From contig JAMAHW010000102.1 of the NCBI GenBank assembly GCA_023627715.1, positions 62,001 through 126,000 on the forward strand: DNA of 64,000 nt, read 5' to 3'. Both the position numbers and the translations under genes were made by a program. Positions 1 through 11,700 of the stretch are shown in pieces; within the stretch, counting starts at the first letter, position 1; each line of letters begins with the position of its first letter. The stretch is from Periconia sp. R9002. Taxonomy: Eukaryota; Ascomycota; Dothideomycetes; Pleosporales; Periconiaceae. Under the pieces are notes generated by a model, which searched no databases, was not told where the DNA came from, and worked only from the letters and a program-made list of their open reading frames with translations.

Positions 1-655
1 GACATGCCCATTTATATTCCGGTGGAGACGGAGCCAACCACCCGAGGTCACACTGGCACGAACAGCTATAGAGAAGAACACTACAACATACTTAATTATA
101 TAGAGCCAGCAGACCTACAAAAATACGGCATGATCCCCGAGCTTGTAGGCCGAATACCGAAGACATGCGCGGTCTCTGCATTAGACGAGGAGGCGCTCGT
201 ACGAGTACTCACTGAGCCAGAAAACAGCCTTATTGAACAGGAGAAAAGGCTCTTCCTCGCAGATGGTATCCAACTGCATTTTACAAGCGCCTCGTTGCGA
301 GAGATTGCAGCAAAGGCGCTGAAAATGGGTACGGGCGCTCGCGGATTGAAGGCCGTGGTGGAACGACTGCTTCTAAGCTGCAAGTTCGAAACACCAGGTA
401 TGGTTAAGTTCTTATTGAACGTTCTGGAAGGCGACCCTCTGACACACACCCCCAGGCTCTTCTGTTAAGTACATACTCGTTACTCGAGAGGCTGCTCAGC
501 TTAAACGCGCCCCCTTACTTTTTGACAAGGGACAATCTCAAACCTTTGAGACAACGTATAAACATGAGGAAGACGAATGGCTTGACGAGCTGCAAGAGAA
601 GGACTCTGTGGAAAGCTTCTCTCAGTGGCGAGCAGTCAGCGCAGTGGGTGGTTAA
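1..655 (+). CDS. MCX1: Mitochondrial ClpX-type AAA+ unfoldase, C-terminal part
   Basis: The gene enters from the left edge, so only the last 198 residues are seen. Exons are 1-397 and 456-655. The intron at 398-455 has donor GTATGG, branch CTGAC and acceptor CAG. Splicing joins ETPG to SSVKYILVT, the classic ClpX C-terminal beta-strand order. Left unspliced, the frame stops at 468 and loses this end. Visible motifs are ELVGRIP and the sensor-2 segment GTGARGLKAVVE with its arginine. The tail after KYILVTREAAQL is acidic, as in fungal forms. ClpX hexamers unfold substrates. In fungi without ClpP the mitochondrial form (Mcx1) acts as a chaperone, for instance in haem synthesis, and where ClpP exists it feeds the protease. 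Cellular location is inferred, because the N-terminus with any presequence lies outside the window. The family call is secure. Confidence 0.93.
398..455 (+). other. Intron of the ClpX gene
   Basis: This 58-nt intron has donor GTATGG, a CTGAC branch-like site near 439 and acceptor CCCAG. Phase is preserved (1 + 2 nt making a Gly codon) and the spliced product restores conserved ClpX sequence. Confidence 0.9.
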
Positions 656-887
656 CGTGTTTGCTTGCACCTCCTGGATATATGTACACCTACATAAATC
701 ATAACGACCATTGATGCCACACCCCATATACTACCCATGATATATAACTGATATAATTATTATACCTAAGACCCCAAGAGTATCTTAGTAGCGATTAGAA
801 TACAGTGTTGGGAGGTGGTGCAGTCTGTCAGAGTTAGCATAACATGAACTTCATACCTAGCCTTACCGTTCGTTGCCTATGAATTTA
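656..887. other. 3' flank of ClpX gene
   Basis: AT-rich 3' flank with no open frame of note. It probably holds the 3' UTR and polyadenylation region of the ClpX gene. Confidence 0.5.
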
Positions 888-1142
888 TCACTCATGTGAA
901 TGTCGATGTATCCCGCACGCACATAATCTTATCAAGCATCTGTAGCATACATATGTATATATAAAACAAATATACATTCCTAAATAGTAAAATTAGAGAA
1001 AAATAAAACTACAGTAATATTTTCCTAGTATCCTACTTACATATAAGAGAATTATAATTTGAAGGGGGAAAAGTACTCGAAGCGTTACATGTGAAGCAGT
1101 CAGTAAGTGTTGTGAGTGCGGGCTATTTCCATACCTGGGTGC
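888..1142 (+). repeat. R1 element copy A (MITE-like)
   Basis: About 255 bp, AT-rich inside. The right end reads GTGTTGTGAGTGCGGGCT then ACCTGGGTG. The left end carries the degenerate complement (ATCACTCATGTG, then TCCCGCACGCAC). The internal segment TTTCCTAGTATCCTACTTAC is shared with copy B at about 23840. No coding capacity. The terminal inverted repeats and size suggest a non-autonomous DNA transposon remnant, but no target-site duplication is clear. Confidence 0.72.
954..961 (+). promoter_or_regulatory. Puf3/Pumilio consensus TGTATATA
   Basis: An exact TGTANATA octamer about 300 nt downstream of the ClpX stop and inside R1 copy A. Puf3 binds this motif in 3' UTRs of mitochondrial-protein mRNAs. 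Whether the ClpX transcript extends this far is unknown, and such an octamer is expected several times by chance in 64 kb. Confidence 0.2.
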
Positions 1143-2608
1143 CACTCAAGAAGTGACGTAAAGATTCACCTGTACCTGAAGAGGAGGGGTGATGGGGTTG
1201 ATCCTTCTCCTTTTGTTCCTTCCTATCTGTCCGGCATCCTTGCAATCGACGCACAGGATCGGACCGGGTTAGGTAGAGAAAGGGAACTGCATGTAAGTAT
1301 GCCCAAGCACCACCCCACCGAGCAACACGGCCAGAAAAGAATAGAGTGTTGTGTATCTTTGCCCTCGAATCACTTTTCTCCCTATCATCCTTCATGTCAG
1401 CACGGCATGCGAATTCGCCTTTCTTTCGTTGGGCGAGGCATGCCGCACACAGTTCATCCGATCCGACTCCCGCCGGCATCTGTCAGATAATACCCGATTC
1501 AAAAGGCGGCGGCGGCGTTTGAAAGGGAAAAAAAAATGGGAAAGGGACCTGTCTCGCCCCTGCATGTGTGCGTGCATGTTGCGGTTAATAGATTGTTTTG
1601 TAGATTACTTCCGCTCGGCCTAACTAACCCACCTGCATTGCGGCTCGTTGAGTCGGGAAGAGCGAGAAACGTCAGGACGGTTGGAAGAAAATCTTCAGAA
1701 CTGGCTTGCTTCTCGTCTCTGATTCGGTGGGGAGAGCCGTTACCGTTTGACAGGGGTGTGCAGAACTTGACCGGCATGAGAAGGGGGGTAGGGGGAGGGG
1801 GGACAGCGGGCATATGGGTTAACCACACCTGCATGATGATATTGAAAAAGAACGCTGGAGATAAGAACGTGCGTGTAGTACGATGCCAGATCTCATGTGA
1901 TAACGATACGAAGAGAGAGAATGATGGGATAATAGAGAGAGCAAATATGTTGACCGGTCATGGGTGAGCGAGCACTTGTCTTCATCTTCCGAAATCGGTC
2001 GTTCTTTAAGAGGACAGTGGCAGTTGCACTTAAGGAACTGCTCTTCACACTCATATACCACGAATATCGTTCCGCCATTTTTGAGACCGTCATCAACTTT
2101 TCTCAATGAAAACTACCAAGTTTGCGAGTACTCAACAGAAGCCATTCTGCGGCTTTGGAAGAAGTGTTTGGTACTTTGTCATCTCCACCTACACCCAAGT
2201 CCCAGATCTTTGATCCAAATCACCAGGTCTGATTCATGTTGTCCAACTTGAATACGAATTAAATGTATCGAAACAGCAAGGGCACAAGCGGATTGGCAGT
2301 GAGAACAAACACGGTAGAGATGATCATCATGGGCATGAAACTCCCGAGAAATGTGCAGAGAGACAAGTTTTCAGATACCCTGCTCTTCATGTCTCTCGTT
2401 CACTCTCTATGACGTTGATTGTTGGTGTAGTGAGCTTCTGTAGAGTCTGGTCGGTGTTCTTGACTCCACTCAACGCATCGAGCTTCCGTTTTCACTTCCC
2501 CAGTTTGCGTGAAAGAAAGATAGTAAACGGAAGAAACCGAGTCATTTTCCATCGAGAGTACGTGTGGGTTGCGTTTGGAGATACTGAGAGTGTACTGTAA
2601 CCTCCCTT
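1143..2608. other. Intergenic, no supported gene
   Basis: Several short overlapping open frames lie on both strands. None has recognisable domains, coding-like composition or a consistent spliced extension. I see no RNA gene. Confidence 0.5.
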
Positions 2609-2675
2609 AATGAAGTGAACGAACTTTGTCCCGAGGTACAAAGTCGTTCGTTCATTATCGAGACACTACGTATAG
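2609..2675 (-). repeat. R2 repeat copy a with palindromic end
   Basis: Positions 2609-2656 form an imperfect inverted repeat of about 19-21 bp arms around a short loop (arms begin AATGAAGTGAACGAAC and end GTTCGTTCATT). The right arm runs into ATCGAGACACTACGT. Its complement, ACGTAGTGTCTCGATAA, matches the core of the R2 copies at about 31430 and 39320. Confidence 0.55.
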
Positions 2676-4565
2676 TAATGTTTTGAGATGTCTATAGGTT
2701 ATTGTAGAAGCCCTGGGTGAGTTAAGCTGGCTTTGTGAATGGGATATGGATAGTATAGTGGGGTGTGAGAAGAGACGGGTTTGATGAGGTGGATACGCAA
2801 ACGTCGGAGAACAAGTTTGTGCAGTTTGTTTGGCACATTGAAAAAAGGAATGAATATCTGCAGTATCTACATGCATGGAGAAAAAACCTACAACCACGTT
2901 CCTCGTGTATGTCATCATGTCAACAAATGATAAGCAATGCATGGTGTCGTTCATACATGAAAAGCTTACTCTGTGTCTGGTTTCCCAACAGAGAACCCTC
3001 CGCGGCAATAAGCTTGCATTTGTCATCTCATAGTTGGAGAACCTCAGATACCTTTCAGGGTTTCGGGCCTGGACGCGGGAGCAGGTAGGTACACATCCAC
3101 CCACCTAACCCTCCGATCCCGACCCGACCCGACCCTGCTACCCCCCAACACGGTCCTGATCGTCGTAAACAACAGGTCCGAGAACTGACCAGACAATTTA
3201 CTTGTTAGTTATCCCACGTCGAATGCATCATCCCGCCCCTCCTCACTCTATCGAACCCATGCTTGCGCACAAGGCACGTACAGGTTAAGATCGCGCCGTA
3301 TCGTCAGGGAGCGGGCGGCGGTCACGTCCAAACCCCCAATCCACAGGGCAGGTAAGCTAACTCAGATGCCGATGCCCAAGAAAATGCATTGCATGAAACG
3401 ATAGACCGGCAAACCGTAGAACAAAGGCTAGTTTGAACGGTTCGCTGGCCCTTCGTGTTGCGTTGGCTTTTTTACTTGCTGTTGATTCTGCAGAGAAATG
3501 CGTTGTGCATGGGTGCGCGTGAGCGAGCGAGCGGGCTGCGTGAAGAGGGGCCTAACTCCGTCGCAAAGCGAACAACAATGGCATGCCTGTTCGGGTCGCG
3601 ATGCTATGCGATGCTGTGCGCGGCGATGCCATGTATTGCAGATGGACCGCCCCCCCCTTCCCAGTCTCAGCCCGATATTGAGGTGCATCTGCACCGATAG
3701 ATTGCGCTGACGGTTTAGATTGGCAAAGGTGGGAGGGTGCGTATTTTGCGGTGAACACGGCGCCATGTGCGGGGGCAGCATGCGAGTGCGAGATGATGTG
3801 TGAAAAGGAGAATTGGAGAGGGAGCGAATCGGAAGAATGTCCGATGGAAAGGGAGATGGAGAGCACGAAAAGGGTCTAAGAACCGCACGAATGAACTCAC
3901 CATGATTCTTCCCCTCTTCTTCTCTCTGCTTCGTGGGATACGAGGCATAGTCGTACATGCGCATCCTGGAGGGGGAATTGTGCGGGCAGGGCGAGGAAAG
4001 GGTGTCAGGTCTCGCGGCGCTGGAAATGTACACGGCATTAGCTCAGGAGTGTACAACAATGAAGTAGAAGAAGAAGAAGAAGTCAAGTCTATTCTATTCT
4101 TCCAAGCTAGTTCCTCGAATACGACGGAATGAAGAAATCAAAAACCCCTGTATTGAGAATCATCATAATTCAAATCTTCTCCAGATGTGGAGATAATAGA
4201 GCCTAGAGAGGGAGTGCGGTTCCCATGTCCCATCTAGATGTGTAGCCCGATGCGCCGCCCATTCCCCTTTGGTATCTTTGGATACGAAGTGATGATCGTG
4301 AAGGCAGTCTACAGATCGATCCTTCGTCTCAAACGCCAGTCTGTTTCGAAAAGAGTCGTCCACCCCATCGATTGATCGTCCCGCTATTCTTTGCAACCAA
4401 AACGCCGAACTCCAATGCGGAGGCTGCCGCGGCCAAGTCATCCGTGAAAACTGAATACATGTGTGAAGAATACTAAAAATGATAACTATAAGGTCGGCGA
4501 CAAGAGGAACAAGAACATTCAAAAACTCGGAACAAGTGGCCGCCTTACGCCTCATGATCGCCAAG
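2676..4565. other. Intergenic, no supported gene
   Basis: Downstream flank of the Mga2-like gene. The minus-strand frames here (for example 3428-4033) are Ser/Pro/Arg-rich without domains. I looked specifically for the ankyrin and transmembrane half of Mga2 on the minus strand and did not find it. A short GAA run occurs at about 4062-4082. Confidence 0.5.
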
Positions 4566-6395
4566 CTATTCAGCATATTCGGGATCATCAACGTAGAAGT
4601 AAACGCATCGCAATTGCTTGCCCTTCTTTGTCGGGCCTTGCTCCCACGTTGGAGAAGCAGGCCGCGAGAGGTTAAGAGGAGTGGTAACAGTGGACTGTGG
4701 CGCCGAAGCGTAATAGTTGTTGTGTTGAGGAAATTGAGCAGCTTCCGAGGAAAAAGAGAATTGGAAGCTGTCAATGGACTGCGGGCGCGGAATCTGCGCC
4801 TCCATATTCATGCGTGGATTTGTAGGACTGATCATAGGCGCGTCAAACGAACTGGGGTTGCGTTGATGCCTAGCAAAGCTTGCAGCAGATGCAGAAGCCG
4901 GCGGGGAAGAGAATTGAGGTGCCACTTGGCGATGAGAAGGGGGGATTCCCACGGACATGTGAGCTGGTGGTTGCTGATACGCCACCTCCATGGGGGACAT
5001 GGGGTTGGCGAACTGCGGTACGATTGGAGTGGTAGGCTGTGAGTAGTGACCTAAACTGGCAGCGTACTGGGTCTCCGGGTTCCCAAAGTTCATGTTGGTA
5101 TTGACGTTGGTATTGATGTTAGGGGTGGGGTTGTTGATGCTATTGAATACGGGTATGCATATATTCTGAGGGTGCTGTTGCGGTGGACGGTACTGCTGTG
5201 ATTGCGCCACGTATTGCTGGGTGGGTATGCTGAGTGTACGGGGTTGCATCTCTGGCTCCTTATTCTTATGGTCGTCGGTGATGTGGAAGATGTCGGAGAG
5301 GTGCTGCGCCACTATGTGCTTTGTCTTGCTATCCCTCAACGTAAAGATGACGCGGTACCCTTGCGGTGACTTGTCTTCTTGATGGCGGCAATAACAGGCA
5401 ATCCGCATGGCGAAGTCGACCTGCTTTGCGTCCGCCGAGGAACATTTTGGGTCGGTTGGTTCCTTGAACCTCTTGTACTCCTTCTCATTGATCATGATGA
5501 CACGATCGTTCTCGTACTTGAGAAAGCCGTCCTCGTCCGTCGTCTTCTTCTTCTTGCGGTCGTAGCGCTTGCGCTCACGCTCCTTGCATCCTTCACATAT
5601 GACGACCTCTCCACCATTCTGTGGATGCCTCTCGTCGTCCTTGTCGAGCTCGGCCAGCTGCACATGCGGAGGCCTCCTCGGCATATGCTCCTTGCCCGCG
5701 GCACGACGGAGAGCCCTGTCACGATCCGCGGGTTCTTCCACAGCGGTGGCACAGACCAGATTCACCTGCATCTCCACGATACGGCCTTTGGCCTCGGCAT
5801 CTTCCCTGTCTTGGGGGGTGGCGTGCTGTTTGGGCTTGGCCAGGGTTTGAGGGGGGAATCGGATGTGCTCGTAGTTTGTCGGGGTTAGTAACAACTCCAT
5901 CTTGATTTGCGTCTCGGCCCGCGTTTTCGACTTGTCACCCTTGAGGTACACTTGAACCGGGGGTTCGTTGGACTGAGGGATGACGATGGCATCTGGGGCA
6001 GCCAAGTCCAAGTTCCACGCATCGCTGGACGTGTCTTTGGCGGTAAAGAGCATGTCGCTGGAAGTCTCCGGAGAATTGGACTGGCTGGTTTGCTGAAGAA
6101 AGTCGCCGGGTGAGCTGAGTGAGCTGAAGATGGGTTGGGAATCCGGGGTGGTGACGGAGGGGGATTGGTAGGCGGGAAAGTCGAAGAGGTCACCTGATTC
6201 CATGGGCTCCGTCTTGATGTTTTTGGGCCAATGGGGGGAGAGGTCTATGGCCGAATCGCGGGCGTGGATGACGGAGTCTTGGGTGAAGAAGCTCTCGGGG
6301 GAGTGACAGGACGGATCATCGGGGAGTTGGTCCAAGAGGTGGGTGGTTGGGATGTGCAAATCGGCAGGATTGACGGTGGTATACAAGCCGGCCAT
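4566..6395 (-). CDS. MGA2: Mga2/Spt23-like transcriptional regulator, N-terminal half only
   Basis: A single open frame of 609 residues starting at an ATG. The conserved N-terminal domain of filamentous-fungal Mga2/Spt23 is clear. It has the VQVYLKG and TQIKMELLL strands (about residues 148-170), then NGGEVVICEGCKERERKR (about 260-280), the MRIACYCRHQ block (about 332) and HITDDHK (about 375). The rest is Gln/Pro/Asn-rich. Mga2/Spt23 proteins of yeast are ER-anchored activators of the fatty-acid desaturase gene, released by proteolysis, with IPT/TIG, ankyrin repeats and a membrane anchor after this region. Here the frame stops soon after the SRPASPT...GPTKK segment, and no ankyrin or membrane part follows on this strand. 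The product would therefore be a soluble, constitutively released form, or a truncated gene. A second gene elsewhere with the full architecture is possible. Confidence 0.78.
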   Translation of the reverse strand: MAGLYTTVNPADLHIPTTHLLDQLPDDPSCHSPESFFTQDSVIHARDSAIDLSPHWPKNIKTEPMESGDLFDFPAYQSPSVTTPDSQPIFSSLSSPGDFLQQTSQSNSPETSSDMLFTAKDTSSDAWNLDLAAPDAIVIPQSNEPPVQVYLKGDKSKTRAETQIKMELLLTPTNYEHIRFPPQTLAKPKQHATPQDREDAEAKGRIVEMQVNLVCATAVEEPADRDRALRRAAGKEHMPRRPPHVQLAELDKDDERHPQNGGEVVICEGCKERERKRYDRKKKKTTDEDGFLKYENDRVIMINEKEYKRFKEPTDPKCSSADAKQVDFAMRIACYCRHQEDKSPQGYRVIFTLRDSKTKHIVAQHLSDIFHITDDHKNKEPEMQPRTLSIPTQQYVAQSQQYRPPQQHPQNICIPVFNSINNPTPNINTNVNTNMNFGNPETQYAASLGHYSQPTTPIVPQFANPMSPMEVAYQQPPAHMSVGIPPSHRQVAPQFSSPPASASAASFARHQRNPSSFDAPMISPTNPRMNMEAQIPRPQSIDSFQFSFSSEAAQFPQHNNYYASAPQSTVTTPLNLSRPASPTWEQGPTKKGKQLRCVYFYVDDPEYAE

Positions 6396-7190
6396 GGCGG
6401 GGAGGGATGAAGCGAGAAGAAGCAGGAAGCGAGGCGTAGCTGGAATAATTGATTAGGAGAGGATGGATGCAGAGAAGTAAGGCGAGCAAAGGTTGCGGCT
6501 GCAGTCGGCTGAGGCCGATGGCCGGGGCAATTGGAGTCGAGTGGGAGCGAGGGGAAAGAAAAGGGAAAGTAGCGAGCGTGCAGGCTTTGGGGATGGCAGC
6601 CACGGCCGAGGGGAGTGGAGATTTGGGCGTGGCGAGGCTGGGCGGTGATGTGAAGACTATTGAACGTTTGTTTATGGGAGGTGACGATGATATCGACGAG
6701 GGCGGCGGTGGTGAGAGTAGAGGCAGTGCGTGGTTGGCTCCGATTCTGGGACGGGCAGGTCCGTGTGTCGGCCTGAGGAGGGGCGCGGCCAATGAGGAGG
6801 GGTGGGTAGGTATGCAGCTTTTTGCTCGATTGTGGCAGACGAGAAATTTTTTGGCGGCGGTCTTTCCTCTCTTCCGTGGTAGCAATGGCTTCAATGGCAG
6901 GGCCCCATGGGAGAGAGGGATGGAATGCTAGAGGGAAGAGGTAGGGCAGTGCGGGAGGGAGTGTGGAGTCGGGGTGAAACTGGAGCTGGAGGTCGAGTGG
7001 GACAGGTGGAACTGCGGAGGGATAAGAAGGCGGATGGATGGATGGATGGATGGAGGGAGGGAGGGAGGGATGAATGGAAAAGAAGAATAATAAAAAAGGT
7101 GGGTTTGGGCGGCGGGGGGTGGGAGTTAATGAAGAATGAAGGTAGGATAGGATAAAGCAGGGCAGCAGAAGTGAAGGCAGGGGAGGGTGA
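6396..7190. other. Upstream leader/promoter of the Mga2-like gene
   Basis: Strongly strand-biased (purine-rich on the plus strand, pyrimidine-rich on the transcribed sense of the minus-strand gene), as is common in fungal 5' leaders. It contains a GGAT tetranucleotide run at 7032-7058. The 192-codon frame at 6316-6894 on the minus strand is judged a by-product of this composition. Confidence 0.45.
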
Positions 7191-7214
7191 GTGTGTGTGT
7201 GTGTGTGTGTGTGT
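7191..7214. repeat. (GT)12 microsatellite
   Basis: Uninterrupted GT dinucleotide run. It is followed at 7231-7292 by an imperfect TCTGG/TTCTGG repeat. Confidence 0.95.
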
Positions 7215-8624
7215 AGACTAAAAAAGATGGTCTCGTCTCTGGCTCTGGCTCTGTGTGGTTCTGGGTGTGGTTCTGGTTCTGGCGCTGGGCCTGGTCAGCA
7301 GCAGCATTAACTACCTACTGAGTCCTGACTGAAGAGCTGCTTGACTGATTTTGACTGCAGCTGGCTCGCTCGCTCGTCCCCGTCCCCGTCCCCCGTCTTC
7401 CCCGTCGTAGTCGTCGTCGTCGCGTCCCCCCACCCCAGACGGCCGAACGCTCAGACTTCCGTGCCTCGCCCGGCGTCAATCCGACCAGGCCAGGGAGCCA
7501 GCCAAGACCCACCCACCCCGTCCATTCACCATTCACGATACTGACTAGCAACCTCACTTGCAAGTTGCGACCAAACTTGTGCTGCACTCTCTTCTGCACG
7601 CTGCACGCTGCACACACCAACTACTGTCTGCCTACTACACAAGCCTGACCCCTGCTGGCCCCCTCCCCCGTGCGAACACCAACACCAGACCCGTCTAGCT
7701 ATCCTGCCCTGCTGCTGCTGCTGCATTCCCTACTGTACTTACTGTATGATAGCTTGCTTGTGCTGCTGCTGCTGTTGTGCCCTCGCGTCCTCGTTTCCAT
7801 CGGCTCCGCCTTCTCCAGCCTTTAGTCCTCTCTCTCAGCCACACTCTGGTACCCTCTGCCATCCCTGTCCCTGCTCTGTCTGCTTCCCCCAATTCATGCC
7901 ATGTCATGGCTACGATGGACTGATGTACGTCCGTAGGGTTTGATTGCGTGCTATGGGATCATAATCTGAGATGGCTGTACATACATACATATCATGCCCG
8001 CATGGATGCTATTATGAATCACCACTTGTTGTCCAGTGCGCTCTGTCCATCCACCCACCCATCTACCCATCTACGTAGTTGTACATGGACTGTACAGCTC
8101 CGACGGCCAACGGCCATGCAAAACGACGCCAGCAAGCGGGAGATCACAGCGTCAAGGTTCCTGTACATCTTGGCGTGCAGATCTCACCCTGGCCCGCCTG
8201 CCCTCTTGCAGCGCCTGTACAGTAGTAGCGCACCACCACGACTACGGTTCCTAGCCATCTGCCATGGTTCCTTTCTACAGTACCTAACACTCCATCATCC
8301 ATCTACCCATCCATCTACCCAACTTCCTCACGCTGCGAGCATTGAATTGATGCATCCCCATCACCCTCCCATCTGCAACCAGTACCATTCCAGCCCATGG
8401 GTCAGGTACAGGAACGTTGCATTGTAAAGGGGGAAGAAGAAGAAGATGCAAAAGAAAATCTCTGCGCAAGCATCAGCCCGCGCGCGAATTACGCCCCCCG
8501 TACCTTTCCGCTGGTATGCCCTCGGGACAAAGCCACTAACCACAAGGCACTCACTCTACCTATTCATGCGCTACTGTGTGTGGATGTGGGTGTGCATAGT
8601 TACGGCCGCGGCTGTCTGTTGTGA
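7215..8624. other. Low-complexity intergenic DNA
   Basis: Contains CTG-rich tracts (about 7710-7725 and 7762-7776) and CATCCATCTACC-type degenerate repeats. Short frames here are Cys/Ser/Pro/His-rich artefacts. No gene is supported. Confidence 0.5.
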
Positions 8625-8657
8625 TTGTTGTTGTTGTTATTATTATTATTATTATGT

Positions 8658-8698
<41 letters not shown>

Positions 8699-8706
8699 AT
8701 AATAAT
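8625..8706. repeat. Compound trinucleotide microsatellite TTG-TAT-TAG-TAA
   Basis: Four consecutive trinucleotide blocks: TTG (8626-8637), TTA/TAT (8638-8655), TAG (8656-8697) and TAA (to 8706). The blocks differ by single-base steps, as if one array had mutated and re-expanded. Confidence 0.95.
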
Positions 8707-11700
8707 CATAGCTAATCATCATAATAGTCGAATGATGAGAGAGGAAGAAAAACAATCCTCTTCGGCCGCTAGTCTCGTCTTGGGCTCACGGGTGGCAACC
8801 AACATCACACCGTCTGCACACGACGCCCCAAGAATATACCGGTGGCGCCCCAGGATGAAATCTCGGAACAACTGGTGGCTGTTTTGTGCCAACTCGCAGC
8901 CAGCCATGACTTCCAGTCGCATATCTTCCGATGCCCAAGACGCACGCGGCCCAGCTTTGGGGCCAGCCGTGCCACCCTCTCCCTCCCTCCGTGATTCGCT
9001 CCTAGTCGGCTACCTGCTTTTGACGACTGCAGGTACACAAAACAATGGCATGGTAAGCTGTGTAGGCACACGGCGTCTGCCCTCAGGCGCAGACACTTTT
9101 CGACGACTTCCCATGCCTTCTGCCATTCATGTCTTCTATTCTTGATTACCCCTCTTTGCTTACCTGAGCACAGTCCCCATAGCACATAGCACCACCACCC
9201 ATCCATCATTACACCCGTCTCACACTTTGAACTCTTGTACCTTGATGTTACTACCATTGACCTTTTGCTGCCACTGTACAGCGTCATGAGAACCCGTCAC
9301 GGAACAAAGTTGTCTCCATCAATGGACCACCCATAGTGATTACCCAGCTTCCGAGTGAGGAGACGAGACCCAACGGCCAGCCCAGACATGCCTCGTTAAC
9401 AGTGCAGCTTTATCGCTGCCTCTGGCATAGACACGGTAATAACTTAATGCCCATCCATCCTGCCTCGATGTCTATATTCGTGCAAGAGGTGTTTTGATTG
9501 GTAGCTTCTTCGATGAAGTTGGAACAAGGCAGGGCATTCGCTGAGAGGCGGACGCTACTCGTCCCAAACCACGGTACACGCCCAAAGCGGAAGATCCAGG
9601 ACGGCCTTTCTGCCCGGCCCATTGGCCAGGCCACGCTCCCCCTCTCCATCCTGACATCTACACCGTACATTCACCGTCTATTGTGTCCTGCCCATCCAAG
9701 GTTGGCTGTACGTTATTCTTCAGGCTCAGTCCCGTATCCTGCTCTCCGACGCACACACGCACACGACCCCACGATGGTACAGTTGCGATTGTGCCAATAT
9801 ACCCCGCCCCTGGATCTTGTTTGGCCTGGTCACTAGGTCTGACCACACAACGGCCTCCAGTCTCACGGCATACTATCAGATCATGAATGTGCCCCTCCGT
9901 CCCACCTTCGGGTTCAAGAGCCTTGCCTTCCACAGGCCGTGGCCTCGGCATGCAGAGCGCCGATCCAGCGTACGGCATGCAGCAGCTTTCCGGCTCCCAA
10001 TGGACAACAGCAACTGCTCTCTCCGAATGCTACCCGCCGTAGAATCTGGTCCCGACACGACTTGGAAGAATCCTCTGCCTTGAGACGGATTGCTGCCTGA
10101 ATCACCATACATGCAGTATGTTGGCATGGCATACCATCTTCTCTGGTCTGCGTGATGGAAAGCTTGCCAATCCTTGGAGGAACATGTCTGCATGCGTGTG
10201 GTGGACGACCACAGAAGGACCAACTGAACTGCTCCCCATCACACAGCCAAGTCTTGGCAGCAGATGAAAGAGAGGAACTCTTGTGCAATCCAAAGGCCCA
10301 TGTAAACAAACCCAAGACTGTTGTTTCGTGACTTGTAGCATACATACATACATGTATACCTATGCATGTACAGCGGTGGTGGGTGTTGGACCAAAGGCAC
10401 TGCACGGTCGACTGATGGAAGAATTACAGCTAACGGGAAATCAAGGTTGATACGATTCATGGTGCATGTAGGTAAGTAACATTACGCTGTTCACCATGTG
10501 ATTCGAAAAGAGTTCGTGGGCTTCCATTTCTCGTGTAAGAGGAGAAGTCGTAGGGTGCTCAGTTGACGGCGAATCGTGCGTACATGTATACATGTTTTGA
10601 GCGTAGCGTCGTCGTACAACCCCGCTCTTCTCCCAGACACACTGGATGTTTACTTACGCAATCAAAAGCATGCGCCAGGAGATGTCTATGTATACAGGTA
10701 CTGGTGAGCAAGGCCCTGGTTCTCTTGGGTTTAGAGTTTGCTGGGTACAAGGGTCTTCGGTTCCCATTTGCCCATCTTGGTATGTACCTACCTATGTATT
10801 GTACTGTACGTGCAGTACATTATGTGGTTGCGGGCGTGATGTCAAGACAGACAAGACAGGTGCAAGCCGAAATGACGACGTGCGAGGTTTGGTTTGGAAC
10901 TCTGTTATTGATGATCCAAGAGAATGGTAGTGCTAAGCCAATGGCAACGCAAGAGGGAAAACGACAATACCCATCTAGGTAGGCAGCATACAATACAAGG
11001 TCGCAGAGACAACGGCTGCGTGCATGATGTGGTCCATCTATGGTTGGTGATGGCTCTCGATGCATGATGACTATCCAATGGTTAAGTAGCCGCCAGGAAG
11101 ATGATGCATTCTTCAATCGCTCCCTCGCTCCACCCACACACTCACACACCCATCTCTTTTACCTTTCCGTCCCATCCAGCCAGTCATGAGGGTTCGTTAT
11201 CGGTGCTCCTGTGTGTCATCTTCATGCTGGTAATATCTCCACCTCCGAATAGCCAGGTAGACGACGTTATTGTGCTTTGCATCGATGCTTCCATCCACGC
11301 ACGGAGGACGACGCGAAGGTTATCGAAACAAGCACAGAGAAAGCAACACACACGCCGTGCATTAGACATCTTGGACTCTTGGGCCCGCCAATAACGCCCC
11401 GACGCCCAACACCACCACCACCCAGCGACGCCGTCCCCGCACCTGTACCCAAGAAACTTGACCGTAGCCACCGCCGTATCGCCCGGGACAGAACAAACGC
11501 TCCAGCCTGGCCCGTCGCTTGCCCCCGTCCATCGCCTGCTGCCACGGCCACGACCACTGCCACAGCCGTTGCCAAACCATCGCGGCGTCGTCTTCACCAG
11601 ATAGGCTCATCCTCAGAGCCCCACCGGCCGCGGCGGCGACGACGCCATGCCATGAGAACGAGCTGCACCCAACATCGTCTTCACGCACACAGCTTCCAAT

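Noticed and set aside
522..704. 60-codon plus frame after the ClpX stop
   Set aside because: It is another frame of the spliced ClpX second exon (456-655), which encodes conserved family sequence.
3428..4033. 201-codon minus frame
   Set aside because: Ser/Pro/Arg-rich, overlapped by long opposing frames, no domain, and not a continuation of the Mga2-like gene.
6316..6894. 192-codon minus frame upstream of the Mga2-like gene
   Set aside because: Overlaps the true start in another frame and consists of Pro/Ser low complexity from the C/T-rich leader.
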